The position numbers and the translations under genes are program-made. Shown here piece after piece: positions 37,089-47,480 of a DNA stretch of 64,000 nucleotides. Source of the DNA: Thamnaconus septentrionalis (Eukaryota > Chordata > Actinopteri > Tetraodontiformes > Monacanthidae); assembly GCA_009823395.1 (NCBI GenBank), contig CM020508.1, positions 2,557,515 to 2,621,514 of the forward strand, in the 5' to 3' direction. Position 1 is the stretch's first letter. Every line of letters starts with the position of its first letter. Below the pieces are notes generated by a model. The model saw only the letters and a program-made list of their open reading frames with translations. It did not search any database and had not been told where the DNA came from.

Positions 37089-37687
37089 GCTGTGTCTCAA
37101 TTCAGGGTCTGCGTCCTTGAAGAACGCATTTTGAAAGGAAGTTGCGTCATCGCGCTGCGCGAAGGCTTGTCCCAATTCCCGAGGGTCCTTAGGACGCTCA
37201 AAATGCGTACTCGGAATGCGCCCTCGTTTTAGCCGATTCCAAGGCTGCACTGCTACTGTCCTTCGCGTACTTATGTATCCCACGGTGCTTTGCGTGCTGC
37301 TGCAAAGCATCGTGAGATCCTGGGAAGTCAGCTGAAATTAGCGCCATGTACTGGCAAAGACACTTCATATAAATTTAAGTATTGAAATTAATTTCACATA
37401 AAATATGCAGTTTTAACATCGGGTTTTATTTATTTGAATATCGAACGACATCATTAGATGGCGAACCAATGGTTAGCTTGATGCTATAAAAACGTCACTT
37501 CCGGGGTTGGCCAGCAGGAGGAAACGGCGGTGACGCAACGAGGAAATGCGCAGAAGGCTAGACCGTCCCGTGTGGTTACGGGGAGGCGGGGTTTGGTCCG
37601 TCCTTCTAGGCCGGGTCCTCGAAGGACGCTTCCTTCAGACGGAGGACGCTCGGTCTGAAGGGTGCAGACCCTGAATTGAGACACAGC
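37089..37687. mobile_element. Non-autonomous DNA transposon (MITE) with perfect 24-bp inverted ends
   Basis: The ends at 37089-37112 (starting GCTGTGTCTCAATTCAGGG) and 37664-37687 are exact reverse complements over 24 bp. The subterminal sequences are also partly inverted (GCGTCCTTGAAG against CTTCGAGGACGC-like sequence). The 599-bp element has no transposase frame. No clean target-site duplication is visible next to the ends, so the superfamily is left open. Perfect ends suggest fairly recent mobility. Confidence 0.85.
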
Positions 37688-37954
37688 GTTGGAGCTCCAC
37701 TGCTCCACTTCCAGGCCCTGGTGTCTCCAGAGGAAGACGATTAATAAGGAAAAAGGCAACATTGCAAAATCCTCATCCTCCGAAAGATCACAAACACACA
37801 GGTAGGGGGCGTCAGTCAGGTGCACTAACTAATAGCTCACGATAAACAGCTGCTTTCCTCATTTCATTCCACTCTTACTCCTGCACTGGCCCTTCACCCC
37901 AGAAAATCATCCCACTTTCCTACTTTCTTGCAGCCGTTTTCCCCCCTCTTCTTC

Positions 37955-37986
37955 TCCTCCTCCTCCTCCTCCTCCTCCTCCTCCTC
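37955..37986. repeat. (CTC)10
   Basis: Pyrimidine triplet run. Confidence 0.94.
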
Positions 37987-38103
37987 ACCGCCGCCGCATC
38001 TTCATTACCGCGGCATAAAGACGCCGCCGCACGCCGTAATGAGCCGGCGGAGAGCTCCTGCATATGGAAAGTAATTCAATGCAGATTTAAGACCATCCGA
38101 GGC

Positions 38104-38135
38104 TTTTTCCTTTTCTTTTTTTCCTTTTTTTTTTC

Positions 38136-38166
<31 letters not shown>

Positions 38167-38168
38167 TA
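38104..38168. repeat. T-rich tract with TTTTC steps
   Basis: 65 bp of almost pure T with C interruptions. Confidence 0.93.
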
Positions 38169-38606
38169 AGGCGCCTCTCCTGGTGGTGTAATGAGAGGTC
38201 AAGTGATTGACTGTCGGACCCAAAACACGCTTGATAATGAATCATTTAAATGCTCCTCCTCCGCCTCCTCCTGCCGCCGCCTTCATGTGCTCACGCTCCT
38301 CATTCATATCTGTCGGCGACCTACTCGAGTGTCTCCTCGGCTTATTTGGGAGGGGAAGGAGAAAAAAATATATATATACGCACGGCACGTTAAATGTATT
38401 TTGCGGTGCATTGAGGACCAAAGAGAAAACTACTAATCTCTCCCCCTGCTTTTTATTTATTTTTATTTTTTTGACACTCGCCTGTGATACATTTTGAGAA
38501 GGAGGGTGGTGGTGGTGGTGGGGGGGAGGGGAGGGGTGTAGGCGGGGAGACGGTGGAGGATAATCCCTGGATGGATGGATGATGTGAGCTGGGCCCTGTG
38601 TTGTCT

Positions 38607-38629
38607 GCCTGCCTGCCTGCCTGCCTGCC
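38607..38629. repeat. (CTGC)5
   Basis: Tetranucleotide run, the same unit as at 1081-1100. Confidence 0.92.
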
Positions 38630-39024
38630 AGTGTCTGGTGGAGGCAGAAGATATGAGCCGACTCTGGGAAGGGATGCAGCCTCCAGCTTGTGGAAGCCGG
38701 TTGGGGGTGGGCGGGCGTGCGTGTGGGGGTTTGAAGGAGAAGGAGAAGAAGAAGAAGAAGGTAGAAGGTAGGAGACACTAACAAGATCATGCAATATTAA
38801 TGAGGCGTGGTGTCGAGATGTGGGACACGGCGGGCAAATTGGCCGCCGCAACATGCAGGAAAACATTACATTATAGCGGCGTCGCGACTCGAGCGAGCAT
38901 ATAGGAAGAAGAGGAGGAGGAGGAGGAAGAGGAGGAGGAGGAAATAATCCAAATATATAGCACTCATGATGCACAATTACTCAGAGAGGGAGAGAGAGAG
39001 AAAGACGTCAGCGCAGGTGTGGAT

Positions 39025-39110
39025 GCGTTTCAACCGGCAATTATCTCCCTTGTTATGATAATTACATTGTAATCCACAGCGTGACAAATTCCTTGCGAGT
39101 TTAATCCTGG
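39025..39110. other. Candidate conserved noncoding element
   Basis: GGCAATTATCTCCC, ATGATAATTACATTG and TGTAATCC lie within 60 bp. Confidence 0.38.
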
Positions 39111-39455
39111 AAAAAAAAAAAAAAAAAGAAAAACTTGGCGGCGTTGACCAAGCAACTGCAGCATTTTAATATTTTTTTTTTTAAAACTGCAGGAACTCTG
39201 GAAGCCGAGTTTATGTTTTAGGAAAAAGAAAAACAGTATAGACTTGTGAGGGCATCATAAAAACACCCTGAGAATTCGCAGCAGGAGTTTTACTGATTGC
39301 ACCGATAATATTTTCAAGCTCTGAGCCGTAACTGTGTCTTGTCTCCTGTGGTTGGTTCTGCCTGTGTAAATGTGGGACTCAAGGACTTTTTTTTTTATTG
39401 GAAATGAAACGCGCAGATAAGTCGATGATAAAAAAAAGCGTCGCTGCGAACTGAC

Positions 39456-39549
39456 CGACGACCCTGGCTTCTCCGCTGCCAGCCGGCCAGCAGCGGCACC
39501 GGGGGCAGGAAGTCCTCTTGAGGGAGGAGGACTGAGACCATCTGGTCCT
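39456..39549 (-). CDS. Weak candidate exon with coding-like codon use
   Basis: On the minus strand a CCCACCTGCAG(AG) acceptor is followed by a frame starting DQMVSVLLPQEDFLPPVPLL. GC is very high at third positions and codons such as CTG, CAG, GTG and GAG are typical of vertebrates. The donor is unclear: CAGG|GTCGTC at 39463 or TCG|GTCAGT at 39456. A shorter and less protein-like frame with splice-like ends exists on the other strand, so orientation is not certain. If real, it could be a 5' exon of the same minus-strand gene as 14101-14222. No homology is recognised. Confidence 0.22.
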
Positions 39550-40091
39550 CTGCAGGTGGGCGTGGCCGGGCGGAGGACGACCGCCAGAGCTGACGCAGCG
39601 AAAGCTACGGGAGCTTGGGAGCAGCTGGAGAGCTGCAGACAACAAGAGTTCGAGGCCACTTCCTGTTTCCTGTAGCTTCTGGAAGGTTCCGCTGTGATGG
39701 CGGAATTCGCCGAAGCTTCCCGGGCGCTCCGACGACAGAGAACAACCAATTTGTTCTCGGAACGAGAACGGCTGCAAGTGAAGCACCGCACGCTGAGCAG
39801 GACGGAAATTCCAGAAAGTTTTTTTTTTGTTGTTGTTGTTGTTGAAATAATGAATGCAACAATAACCCAGCCTGCAAAATAAGAGGGAGGAGAACTCAGC
39901 GGGAACTATTGGTATAATAACTTTGGTATTTCTGACAACCACGAGGGCGAATACCCACTTCCTCATTCTGCTCTTTGCGCGATGAAAAAAGGGGGAAACT
40001 ACATTTAGCTCCTGAGATGTTATTCATAAGAACTGTTTTTTTTGGGGGGGAAATTACTGAGCTGTTGTAGAAGTGTGTGTTGCTCATGTAC

Positions 40092-40660
40092 CAGGGCTGT
40101 CAAATGATTTTTTTTTTTTTTTTAAATCAAGATTAAGCTCCGACTTTCCATAGATACCCGCTCAATTAATTGCGTTTTGATTTGCATGTTGAAATTCTAC
40201 TATTTTGTAATTCAATGTAATGTCCATTTTAATGTAAAGCAATTCTTACTAGAGTGTCTTAATTGGGAACCAAAATGAACACGCAGAAAGCATTTCCTTT
40301 TTGATCTTTTGCATTATTATTTTTTCACAACAGTGCATCTAGACCCATTTATTACATATGCATTTCACAGGAGTTCCAATTTGGGTCCTTTCTTGGTTTC
40401 ATCCAACTACTGTATGAGCGAACAGTTGTTCCCCGGGACAGCAAGGTGTAGGACAGGCCAGAGCATTCAGTCAGCTAGCAATGGCTTTAGTTAGCTTCTA
40501 GCTTCTGGGTGTGTAGGCGGTTGCTTAAATTATCGAACACAGCTAGCATTAGCAGGATGCAGTGTCAAAACATAGCGCTATGGCTTGAGGACCTGACTAC
40601 GGGTAAAAAAAACTTGTCTTTAATCTCATTGCGTTTAACACGGTAATGCTGACAGCCCCA
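40092..40660. mobile_element. hAT-like non-autonomous element, diverged
   Basis: The left end reads CAGGGCTGTCAAATGATT and the right end, reverse-complemented, reads TGGGGCTGTCAGCATTACC. They share GGGCTGTCA, the end motif of many fish hAT elements. A poly(T) run and an AATTAATTGCG stretch follow the left end, as usual in this group. The 8 bp outside each end share only GTAC. There is no coding capacity. The interior is AT-rich. Confidence 0.55.
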
Positions 40661-41175
40661 CTTGGTACCCTAGTAGCTTTTGTTATCGCGGGCCGGGTGA
40701 AGGGAAATATCGCACATTGTAGCCGTGAGTGTAAAGAAACTCCCTGAAAAAGATTCTCCTGTAGTTCTGGCATTAGCTCTCCTGCGGGTAGTTCCACTAT
40801 GTAAGATCCTTTAATGGACTCCACTATGAAGTAGCATGAAATGTTCTGGGGCTAGAGTGAATACTGCTCTCACTTCCACGCGTCTTCTCCCTCCACCTGA
40901 GCACCAACCTGATTGTGCGCCCGGCTCCCAACAATCGCTCGCTATGCTAATGCGCAGCCCGAGGTGAGGCAACGCTAAACAGGCACGGAGAATTAAACGA
41001 CGCGGCTCGGCGGAGTGAAGACGCTGCAAATTAACGTCTCGGTTAACGACGGCGCCGCTGCCGTTGGATCAAAAGGAGCGAGGGCAGGGAGATAACCTCC
41101 CGCCGCTTTCATGTTTAGACACGCCGTTTGGACACACGGTGGAGGATTCGCCCGCCGGGCCCCAAAGAAACTTAC

Positions 41176-41226
41176 CTTGCGCTGGTGCGGAGAGAGGAGC
41201 TCACCGATAAGGAGGCTGGTGGCAAT
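41176..41226 (-). CDS. Weak candidate exon (17 codons)
   Basis: The minus strand has a strong donor (GCGCAAG|GTAAGT) at the low end. The 51 bp before it are open in one frame, reading IATSLLIGELLSPHQRK, and a possible acceptor (GCATGTCAG) precedes them. The acceptor lacks a good pyrimidine tract, and an in-frame stop lies just upstream, so the exon must start near here if it is real. Both ends are phase 0. It has the same orientation as the RING-CH exon and would lie 5' of it. No family is recognised. The donor could be a chance match. Confidence 0.25.
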
Positions 41227-41929
41227 CTGACATGCTTCTGTTTATCGCGGTTTATCAGCAGCGTTAACTAGGACAAAACTCTCTCTTCTTTCTACCAGTG
41301 AACACGAAGGAGGGGGGAAAAAATCTCAGTAGATACAGAAAATACAAAATCACTTATCGGGGACGGGGACAAAAAATATCACGCGCCGGGTTTTCTGAGT
41401 TACAGTTTGACGGATGTCCTACAAGAACGACTAGCAAAGTCAAAACCAGGGAAAAGACAAAGTCGTTGAATTGATCTCGAGACGCACATTTTAACGCAAT
41501 GTTTGTGCCACGGCCTCCGAGTTGGGAAATTGTCCTTCAACACGTCTTGCTTCCCGTGCAGTTTAGTTTTTAAAACAAGTCCTTCAACGTGGCTCCAGGT
41601 CCAACCCGCCTTGATCAAGCGCTTTACCACCACCTGACACCCGACCTGGTTCTGTAGGCTTAGAGGACAAACTGCCATCTGATCTTGCAATTCCATTGTA
41701 CATTAGTAAAATGAAATTGCTAATGTACAAGAATGACCTATGATGAATCAAAGGTCATTCTTGTGTTTCAATTCTGATCAAAGTCTGAAGCAAACAAACA
41801 AAAAAAGATCGACTCCCCCTGCTCCCTCCTCCCCATCCACGGACACATTCCGTGTGCAACAACTTCAAAATCAAATACTGCCTAAAAAGCTTTTTATCAT
41901 TCTGCTAATTTCCAAAAAATTATATTCAC

Positions 41930-41935
<6 letters not shown>

Positions 41936-41964
<29 letters not shown>
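41936..41964. repeat. (TA)14
   Basis: Uninterrupted TA run. Confidence 0.95.
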
Positions 41965-41966
<2 letters not shown>

Positions 41967-42019
41967 AAAGCGGCAGCGTGACAGAGCACGCCCGAAACCG
42001 GCTGTTGACATGACAACAT

Positions 42020-42660
42020 GGTTCAGACCTTTCTGTTCCCCCGTCAGGCTGTAAATAATCATCAAATCTCTCTATTAACAAGGGCCTCGACTCTTTGTCT
42101 CTGTAATGCTTTCATGCCAACGACGCCATTAACGGACGGAGCCCATTAGCTAAAAGCGCATTTTGTTTTGTTTTTTTCAAGTTTTTTTTTTTTTTTTTTT
42201 TTGGCCAGCGCTCGTTCTAAGTGAATGTTCCAACGTTTGGCTATTATTAGCAGCGCTCGCTGCATTACTCTAATATCACTGCCTTTAGAAACGCGGCGCC
42301 GACATCCACTGAAAATGAGTATCCCATTTCTCAAAACACAAATCATCCCGCAACGACGATGATGATGATGATGATGATGCTGCCTCGGCGGCAGCGGCAT
42401 CATAATGCCGTAAGAAGATGAGCGTGCATTTGGTAAAATGGAACAGGGCTCCAGCTTGAATGCCATCCGCTGATGGAAACATCTGCGGATCATTATGCAA
42501 ACTTTGGCTAATTCTTTGGGAGCTCAATTCAGCGCGCGCTATTGTTAGTTTCAGTGGCTGAGCCCTTGTTATCATGCATTTAGGAAATGAGGCAAATAGA
42601 AAAGGCATAAGAGCCCAATCAATAGCTCTTTTCATTTCGCCTTAATGGCCACGTCTTTTC
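42020..42660. other. Candidate conserved noncoding element, POU-type site
   Basis: A long unique block with CTGTAAATAATCATC, ATTATGCAAA (42491-42500, octamer-like), TTTGGCTAATT and TTATCATGCATTTAGG. A (GAT)7 tract (42358-42378) and a poly(T) run interrupt it. Confidence 0.45.
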
Positions 42661-42835
42661 TTTTCTTTTTTCATCCGCATGGACTGAGTGAACGCTGGGG
42701 AGGTTGATGTTACAACAGTAAAAATGTTATCCCACTGCAGGAAACAAAACAACATAGTAATGCCTCTGATCCCCTTTCTGCATATTCCTGTAACATTCTG
42801 CCAAATTGACTATGGATTTAACATCAAAAGGTTAC

Positions 42836-42839
<4 letters not shown>

Positions 42840-42871
<32 letters not shown>
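42840..42871. repeat. Poly(T) run of 32
   Basis: The longest single-base run in the window. Confidence 0.97.
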
Positions 42872-43311
42872 CAAATGAGGTATTACAAGTCAATACTTCA
42901 TGCACAGGGTATTTCAATTTGGGGTGTTAGGTTATGAGGGAGGGCTCTGCTCGTTTCTCCCGCTTCCTCCATACAATTAAATTGCTGGAATAATTGGCGG
43001 CCTCGTCGGTGGACGCGTCGCTCTCCTTACCAGAGGATCATAAAGAGAGAGGAAGCAAGCGTTTACGTGAGCACCGAGGCCGGAGAGAGTGCACGATTCC
43101 CATCAGACGGTTCAGCAGTTTTCTATTTCTCTCATTTCCTTTATTTCCTTTAGTGTCCTGTTGGGCTGGGTCCTGGTGAGAACCTCACCATTTTGATTCC
43201 ATATCCCTTGATTAAGTTGCAGTTTGATTGGATATTGAATTGGGGATCAGGAAGGGGAATATCTCAATGCATCGTGTTTTCAACTGATTGTCCTGCGTGT
43301 GTTTTTTTCAG

Positions 43312-43785
43312 GTGAACATCCGACATGCACCAAAGTACAAAAAAAACCTGCAGTGTCGAGACACAACCACAGTGCTGGAGCTGTACTGGAGTACTGGAGA
43401 CACTCGTCAGGTTCCAGTTCCACGACAGAACAAATGGTCATTGTCATTGTGCAACAAATCCAAGCCCATTAAGGAGCTGAGAAAAGCCATCTCTTCCAAT
43501 CAGAACACTGATTGGTCTGATCACATTCCCACAGAGCAGAAAACACTTCTGCTCTGGATTCAAGGATTTCGAGTGAAGTCGGTGAAAATTTCTGAAAATC
43601 TTGCTGGGGTTGTGACTTTAACTGCCCTTCAAACTGTGTCTCCTCCTGCTCTGATCTACTGTAATATTCCAAACAGAAGTTCGCTTTCATTGGTTAGCGG
43701 CAGAGATGCACGTTATCCCAGCTACACAAGGTTTCCCAATGGGGACAAATCAAACACTTGGAGGCCTTTGAGGTTAATTGCGTAG
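43312..43785 (+). CDS. Unidentified open frame of 157 codons behind an acceptor-like site
   Basis: A strong acceptor-like sequence (GTGTTTTTTTCAG) ends at 43311. The frame following it in phase 0 is open for 157 codons and ends with TAG at 43783-43785. The predicted protein is hydrophilic, begins VNIRHAPKYKKN and contains several Trp and Cys residues. It has no low-complexity tract and no motif I recognise. Its 3' end abuts a dispersed repeat (43790 on), and no AATAAA is seen shortly after the stop. It may be a terminal exon, an exon fragment copied from elsewhere, or part of a mobile element. Function unknown. Confidence 0.3.
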   Translation: MNIRHAPKYKKNLQCRDTTTVLELYWSTGDTRQVPVPRQNKWSLSLCNKSKPIKELRKAISSNQNTDWSDHIPTEQKTLLLWIQGFRVKSVKISENLAGVVTLTALQTVSPPALIYCNIPNRSSLSLVSGRDARYPSYTRFPNGDKSNTWRPLRLIA

Positions 43786-44089
43786 TATTTGGAGATTTTG
43801 AAGAAGAAACTGCAACATCAAGTGGTTATATTTTAGATTGCGACGTCTTTCACTCTCCCTCCACCTCCTAGCTTGCCAGTGAGCTACGGTGGCCTGCGCA
43901 CCCAAACCTGTGTACCTCGTCCACATTCTTCTCCGTTGGTTTATTTGAAAACACGATCCTCACAACCCGAGTTATGAAACGCGCCGTCAGGCGACCTGGA
44001 TTGTCCACACCAGGCTTCCTTAACAATATTGTGGTGCAAGATGACAGCAAACTGGGAGCTAGACCCTAGTTGCTCTATGCATATTCTTA

Positions 44090-44712
44090 CACACATGCAT
44101 ACATATACATATATATGTAACAGCTGAGTGAATAGTGGAACTGAAGAAACTCCTGCGAGACACACAAGAACAGTGCAGGAAGTTATATATACATATTATG
44201 GATGCAACGGTACAGTTCTCCAACGGTTGGGTATGCATCAAGGTTTTGGGCCAGAGTAACTTTACGGTATCGATATCTTAGTATAGAACTAGGCAATATT
44301 GTATTGTAATAACAATTAAAATCACAGATATAATCAAACCACAAACTTTATTGAAAACAGCTGTGGTCTCAGTCATCAGATCGAGCGAGTGATCCGCGTC
44401 AACTGGACAGGAAGTCGCTGAAAGGAAAAGGAGAAAATCCGATGCGGCGCGCCTGGCAAAAATCGCGCGCGAGCCGCAGCCCTCCTGTTTCACACCAGAC
44501 ACGCGTGTCCGTCGCTCGCGGTTCACTCACTAAATAGAGCCGACGGTGAAACGATAAATGCATAAATGCGCGCCACTTCGCGTCTGGTGTGAACGGCACC
44601 ATTGAATAACATGGGCGTCGACAGGAAGCGGTCTCGCCGCGGCGCTTCCGCGTCTGTTGTGAACCGGCCGAATCGTAATCGTCAATCAACTGACAGCCCT
44701 AAATATATGTAC

Positions 44713-44745
<33 letters not shown>

Positions 44746-44770
44746 TCCCCATTATATATGGATGGGAACC
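44090..44770. mobile_element. Insert nested in repeat R1 copy 1
   Basis: This block is absent from the other R1 copy. It contains inverted words TTTCACACCAGACACGCG and CGCGTCTGGTGTGAA (44488-44591), a hAT-like end CTGACAGCCCTAA near 44687-44699, and an AT microsatellite at its right. It is probably one or two non-autonomous DNA elements. Exact boundaries are not resolved. Confidence 0.5.
44701..44745. repeat. AT-rich microsatellite
   Basis: ATGTACAT steps pass into a pure AT run at the edge of the nested insert. Confidence 0.9.
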
Positions 44771-45089
44771 ATCCTATGTGTAGCGATACCTAATGACTTT
44801 TATTATACTGCAATTATACACTTTTATGATCGTATTTATGGGCAGTATATTATACTTTTACAATATAAAATTCATAAATCAAGCCAAATATTACACACTG
44901 GACCTTTAAGGTGAATTTAACTCTCAAACGAACCTGCAGGCACACATCAGGGGGTCGGAGGTAAAAGTCAATGACTTTTTATTGCTTTAACAAACGTGTC
45001 AAAAGGAAGTAGCTGGACTCATTATCGCACAACAAAGACGACAACGACGTGAATCTCCAGCGCCAACTGCAGTCGCAGTTACTCGTGAC

Positions 45090-45370
45090 TACGTCGGCGG
45101 GACTTAATTATAGAGATAATAATCGCGGAGCTCTGTACCCAACAGCCTTTTATGCCAATGGCGTTCAGCGGCGGCGGCTTTAAAACACGGCCGCAGCCAC
45201 CTGACTAATGGGGTTGTTATAGATCAGTGGCGTATTGTTTGAGGAGGCGTGAATTAATTGTGTCGAGCGCAGCAGAACGGTTCTCCTCTCGACTCCCACA
45301 GATTAACAGCTGTATGTTCAATATGGCTTTTGGCTGCCTAATTAGGAGAGAGGAGCTGATTCAGACAGAA
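45090..45370. other. Candidate conserved noncoding element
   Basis: GGACTTAATTATAGAGATAA, GTGAATTAATTGTG and GCCTAATTAGGAG, the last containing a TAATTA core in a CCTAATTAGG palindrome. Confidence 0.42.
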
Positions 45371-47324
45371 GTGGCTCAGGAAGAAACTTTTTTGAGTGTT
45401 TTTTTTTTTTGCTTCCCCTCTCTCCCTCCCTCCTCCCTCCCTCCCCCTCTCCCGCTCTCAATCAGCGGGTGGATTCTGGAGGGAGCGGGTCGCCAGGTCC
45501 CCCCCCCCCCGATCCCCCCAACCCCCTAAAATGCTCCACGCCTCATCCTTCATCGGCGGCCGCTCGTCATGTCCCGTCAGCGGCACAGTTACACCTGAAC
45601 ACTCTGCTGCTGCCAAACACCTGGCTCCATCTCCCACTGTCCAAATGAAAAATAAGCATAATCTGCCTCTCTGAGTATCCAGCAAATGAGGGATTCCATG
45701 ACAAATTGGTGCTGGAGGTTTATTACGCTCAAGGCGGGGGGAGCGAGGAGGTGGGCTGGGGGGGTAGGTTGGGGCGGGCGGAGCCCGGAGGCAGAGCAGG
45801 TCTGGAACAAAAGACTGGAGCTGCTTGTGTTGCGTACGATTAATATAATGGTTATCATTTTATCTTATCAGTCTTATCACTCACTATTTATTCACTTTTT
45901 TTTTCTTACCATTTATTAACTTTTTTAAATGGGTTAAAACGAATCTGTGACTATTTGCACGCCGCAAAAACATTGTTTCAATTTCACTTGTTTGAAGGAC
46001 TGCTGAGTCAGTCAAGGTTCCAAATGAAAATGACTCTGACTCGAGATCACTACAATACGTTCACGCCGCATCATCATCATCATCTGACAACATTGGAAAA
46101 ATTAACAAACCTAATGCTTAAATGCTAATAAAACAGCTTTTTGTTTCATTTCTGTTTTTTTTTTTTTTGGGACAAATTTTGTCAGAGGACCGAGAAAAAG
46201 AGTGCGATTTATCCTCAAGGAGCCAAAATTCGGATTCACTCGGCGAGAAGACATTTACTGCCTCGATAGCTTGATGGATGTGTTTCTGAAAACTTAATTA
46301 GAGTGAAGATAAGTGGTCCTTCAGCCAGCGGCTGACAGCTGAGTGAGGGTGGCGTTCGGGAAAACATTTTCCCAAACCGCATAAAACCCAGCGCGGCTGG
46401 GAGGCATCAGGGGACAGGAGGGGGGAGGCGGCCAAGTTGTGTCGGGGTTGACACGACGCCCGAGTCGGCCCCTGACGCCTGTTTAAGATGCTCCGCCGTG
46501 AACTAAAGGTTTGATTATTAGTTGTTTTTTCTTCCGATTTTTAAAAAGCTGCGAGCATCAATGAAAAAAAGAGAAAAAAAAGGCGAATCCCTCGGTTTTA
46601 TACAGGTTTTACGCTGCACGAGCACACAGATAGCTCATTTGTGTTTGAGGACGATATGATGTAGCGGGCTAACGGTCTATTAGCATTTTCACATCCCGCA
46701 ATGGTAGCTAAATATTACCAACACTACCTCGCAAAGACATCTCTTCCATTGAACAAAGTCGCTAATTTGCACCTTTTTTTAAGTGAGGAAATGTCTCTTT
46801 CTGACGACTATACTTCCACACAGCAGCACCTGTCACTTCCTGTTTCCGGCTACAGGTCCCGCCACTTTCCACTATCAAAGAAAATCTCAGATCCAAGTGG
46901 CCGTTTAAAGTTTCTCAGCTAGTTTGCAGGTTGTTTGTCGCTACAGTTTAACAGCGAAGGAGGCGGCGGGAGCAGGATCCAGAGGAATCAGCGGTCGCAG
47001 AGCTTGACGGAGCGAGAGAGAGAGAGAGAGAGAGGAACGTTACTGGTGCTGAAAAGCTAAACACATCGTGAGATGAATCAACATGGACCTCAGAAGGAGC
47101 CTAGATGGATAAACAACACAAGCAAAAAAAAAAAAAAGAAAAAAAAATAAAGCTGCCCTCGCTAAAACGGGACATTTAAAAGAACTGCTGATATCTAAAA
47201 AGGCAATTGAATTTACATACCGCCAACTTTCATCTGGCGTGGGAGGAGGGGGGGGGGGTGAGAGCGGGGTGAAGAAAGACTCCACCACAGGAATCATTTA
47301 ATATTTAATAAATTAGAAACAGCA

Positions 47325-47480
47325 GCGACGGCTAATTAGAATTTGCACTTTGGCAAATCGGCCCTGATGGCGAAACAAATTATGAAATATAACAGCGCCG
47401 CATGGATTACCCGGGGAAAATCGGATGACGGACAAAACAAATGGAGTATCACTAACAGCGCACCGCCAGGACACATCACA
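47325..47480. other. Candidate conserved noncoding element
   Basis: GGCTAATTAGAATTTGC, CAAATTATGAAATATAAC and GGGCTAATCCGG in unique sequence. Confidence 0.38.

Larger units (their letters stand above)
43790..44909 (-). mobile_element. Dispersed repeat family R1, copy 1, interrupted by a nested insert
   Basis: Read on the minus strand this starts TTAAAGGTCCAGTGTGTAA and ends with an AACCACTTGATG...CAAAATCTC stretch. Both halves align with the plus-strand copy at 52121-52580. About 680 bp at roughly 44090-44770 have no counterpart there and form a nested insertion. The family resembles the GGTCCAGTGTGTA repeats common in spiny-rayed fish. No coding frame. Confidence 0.7.
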
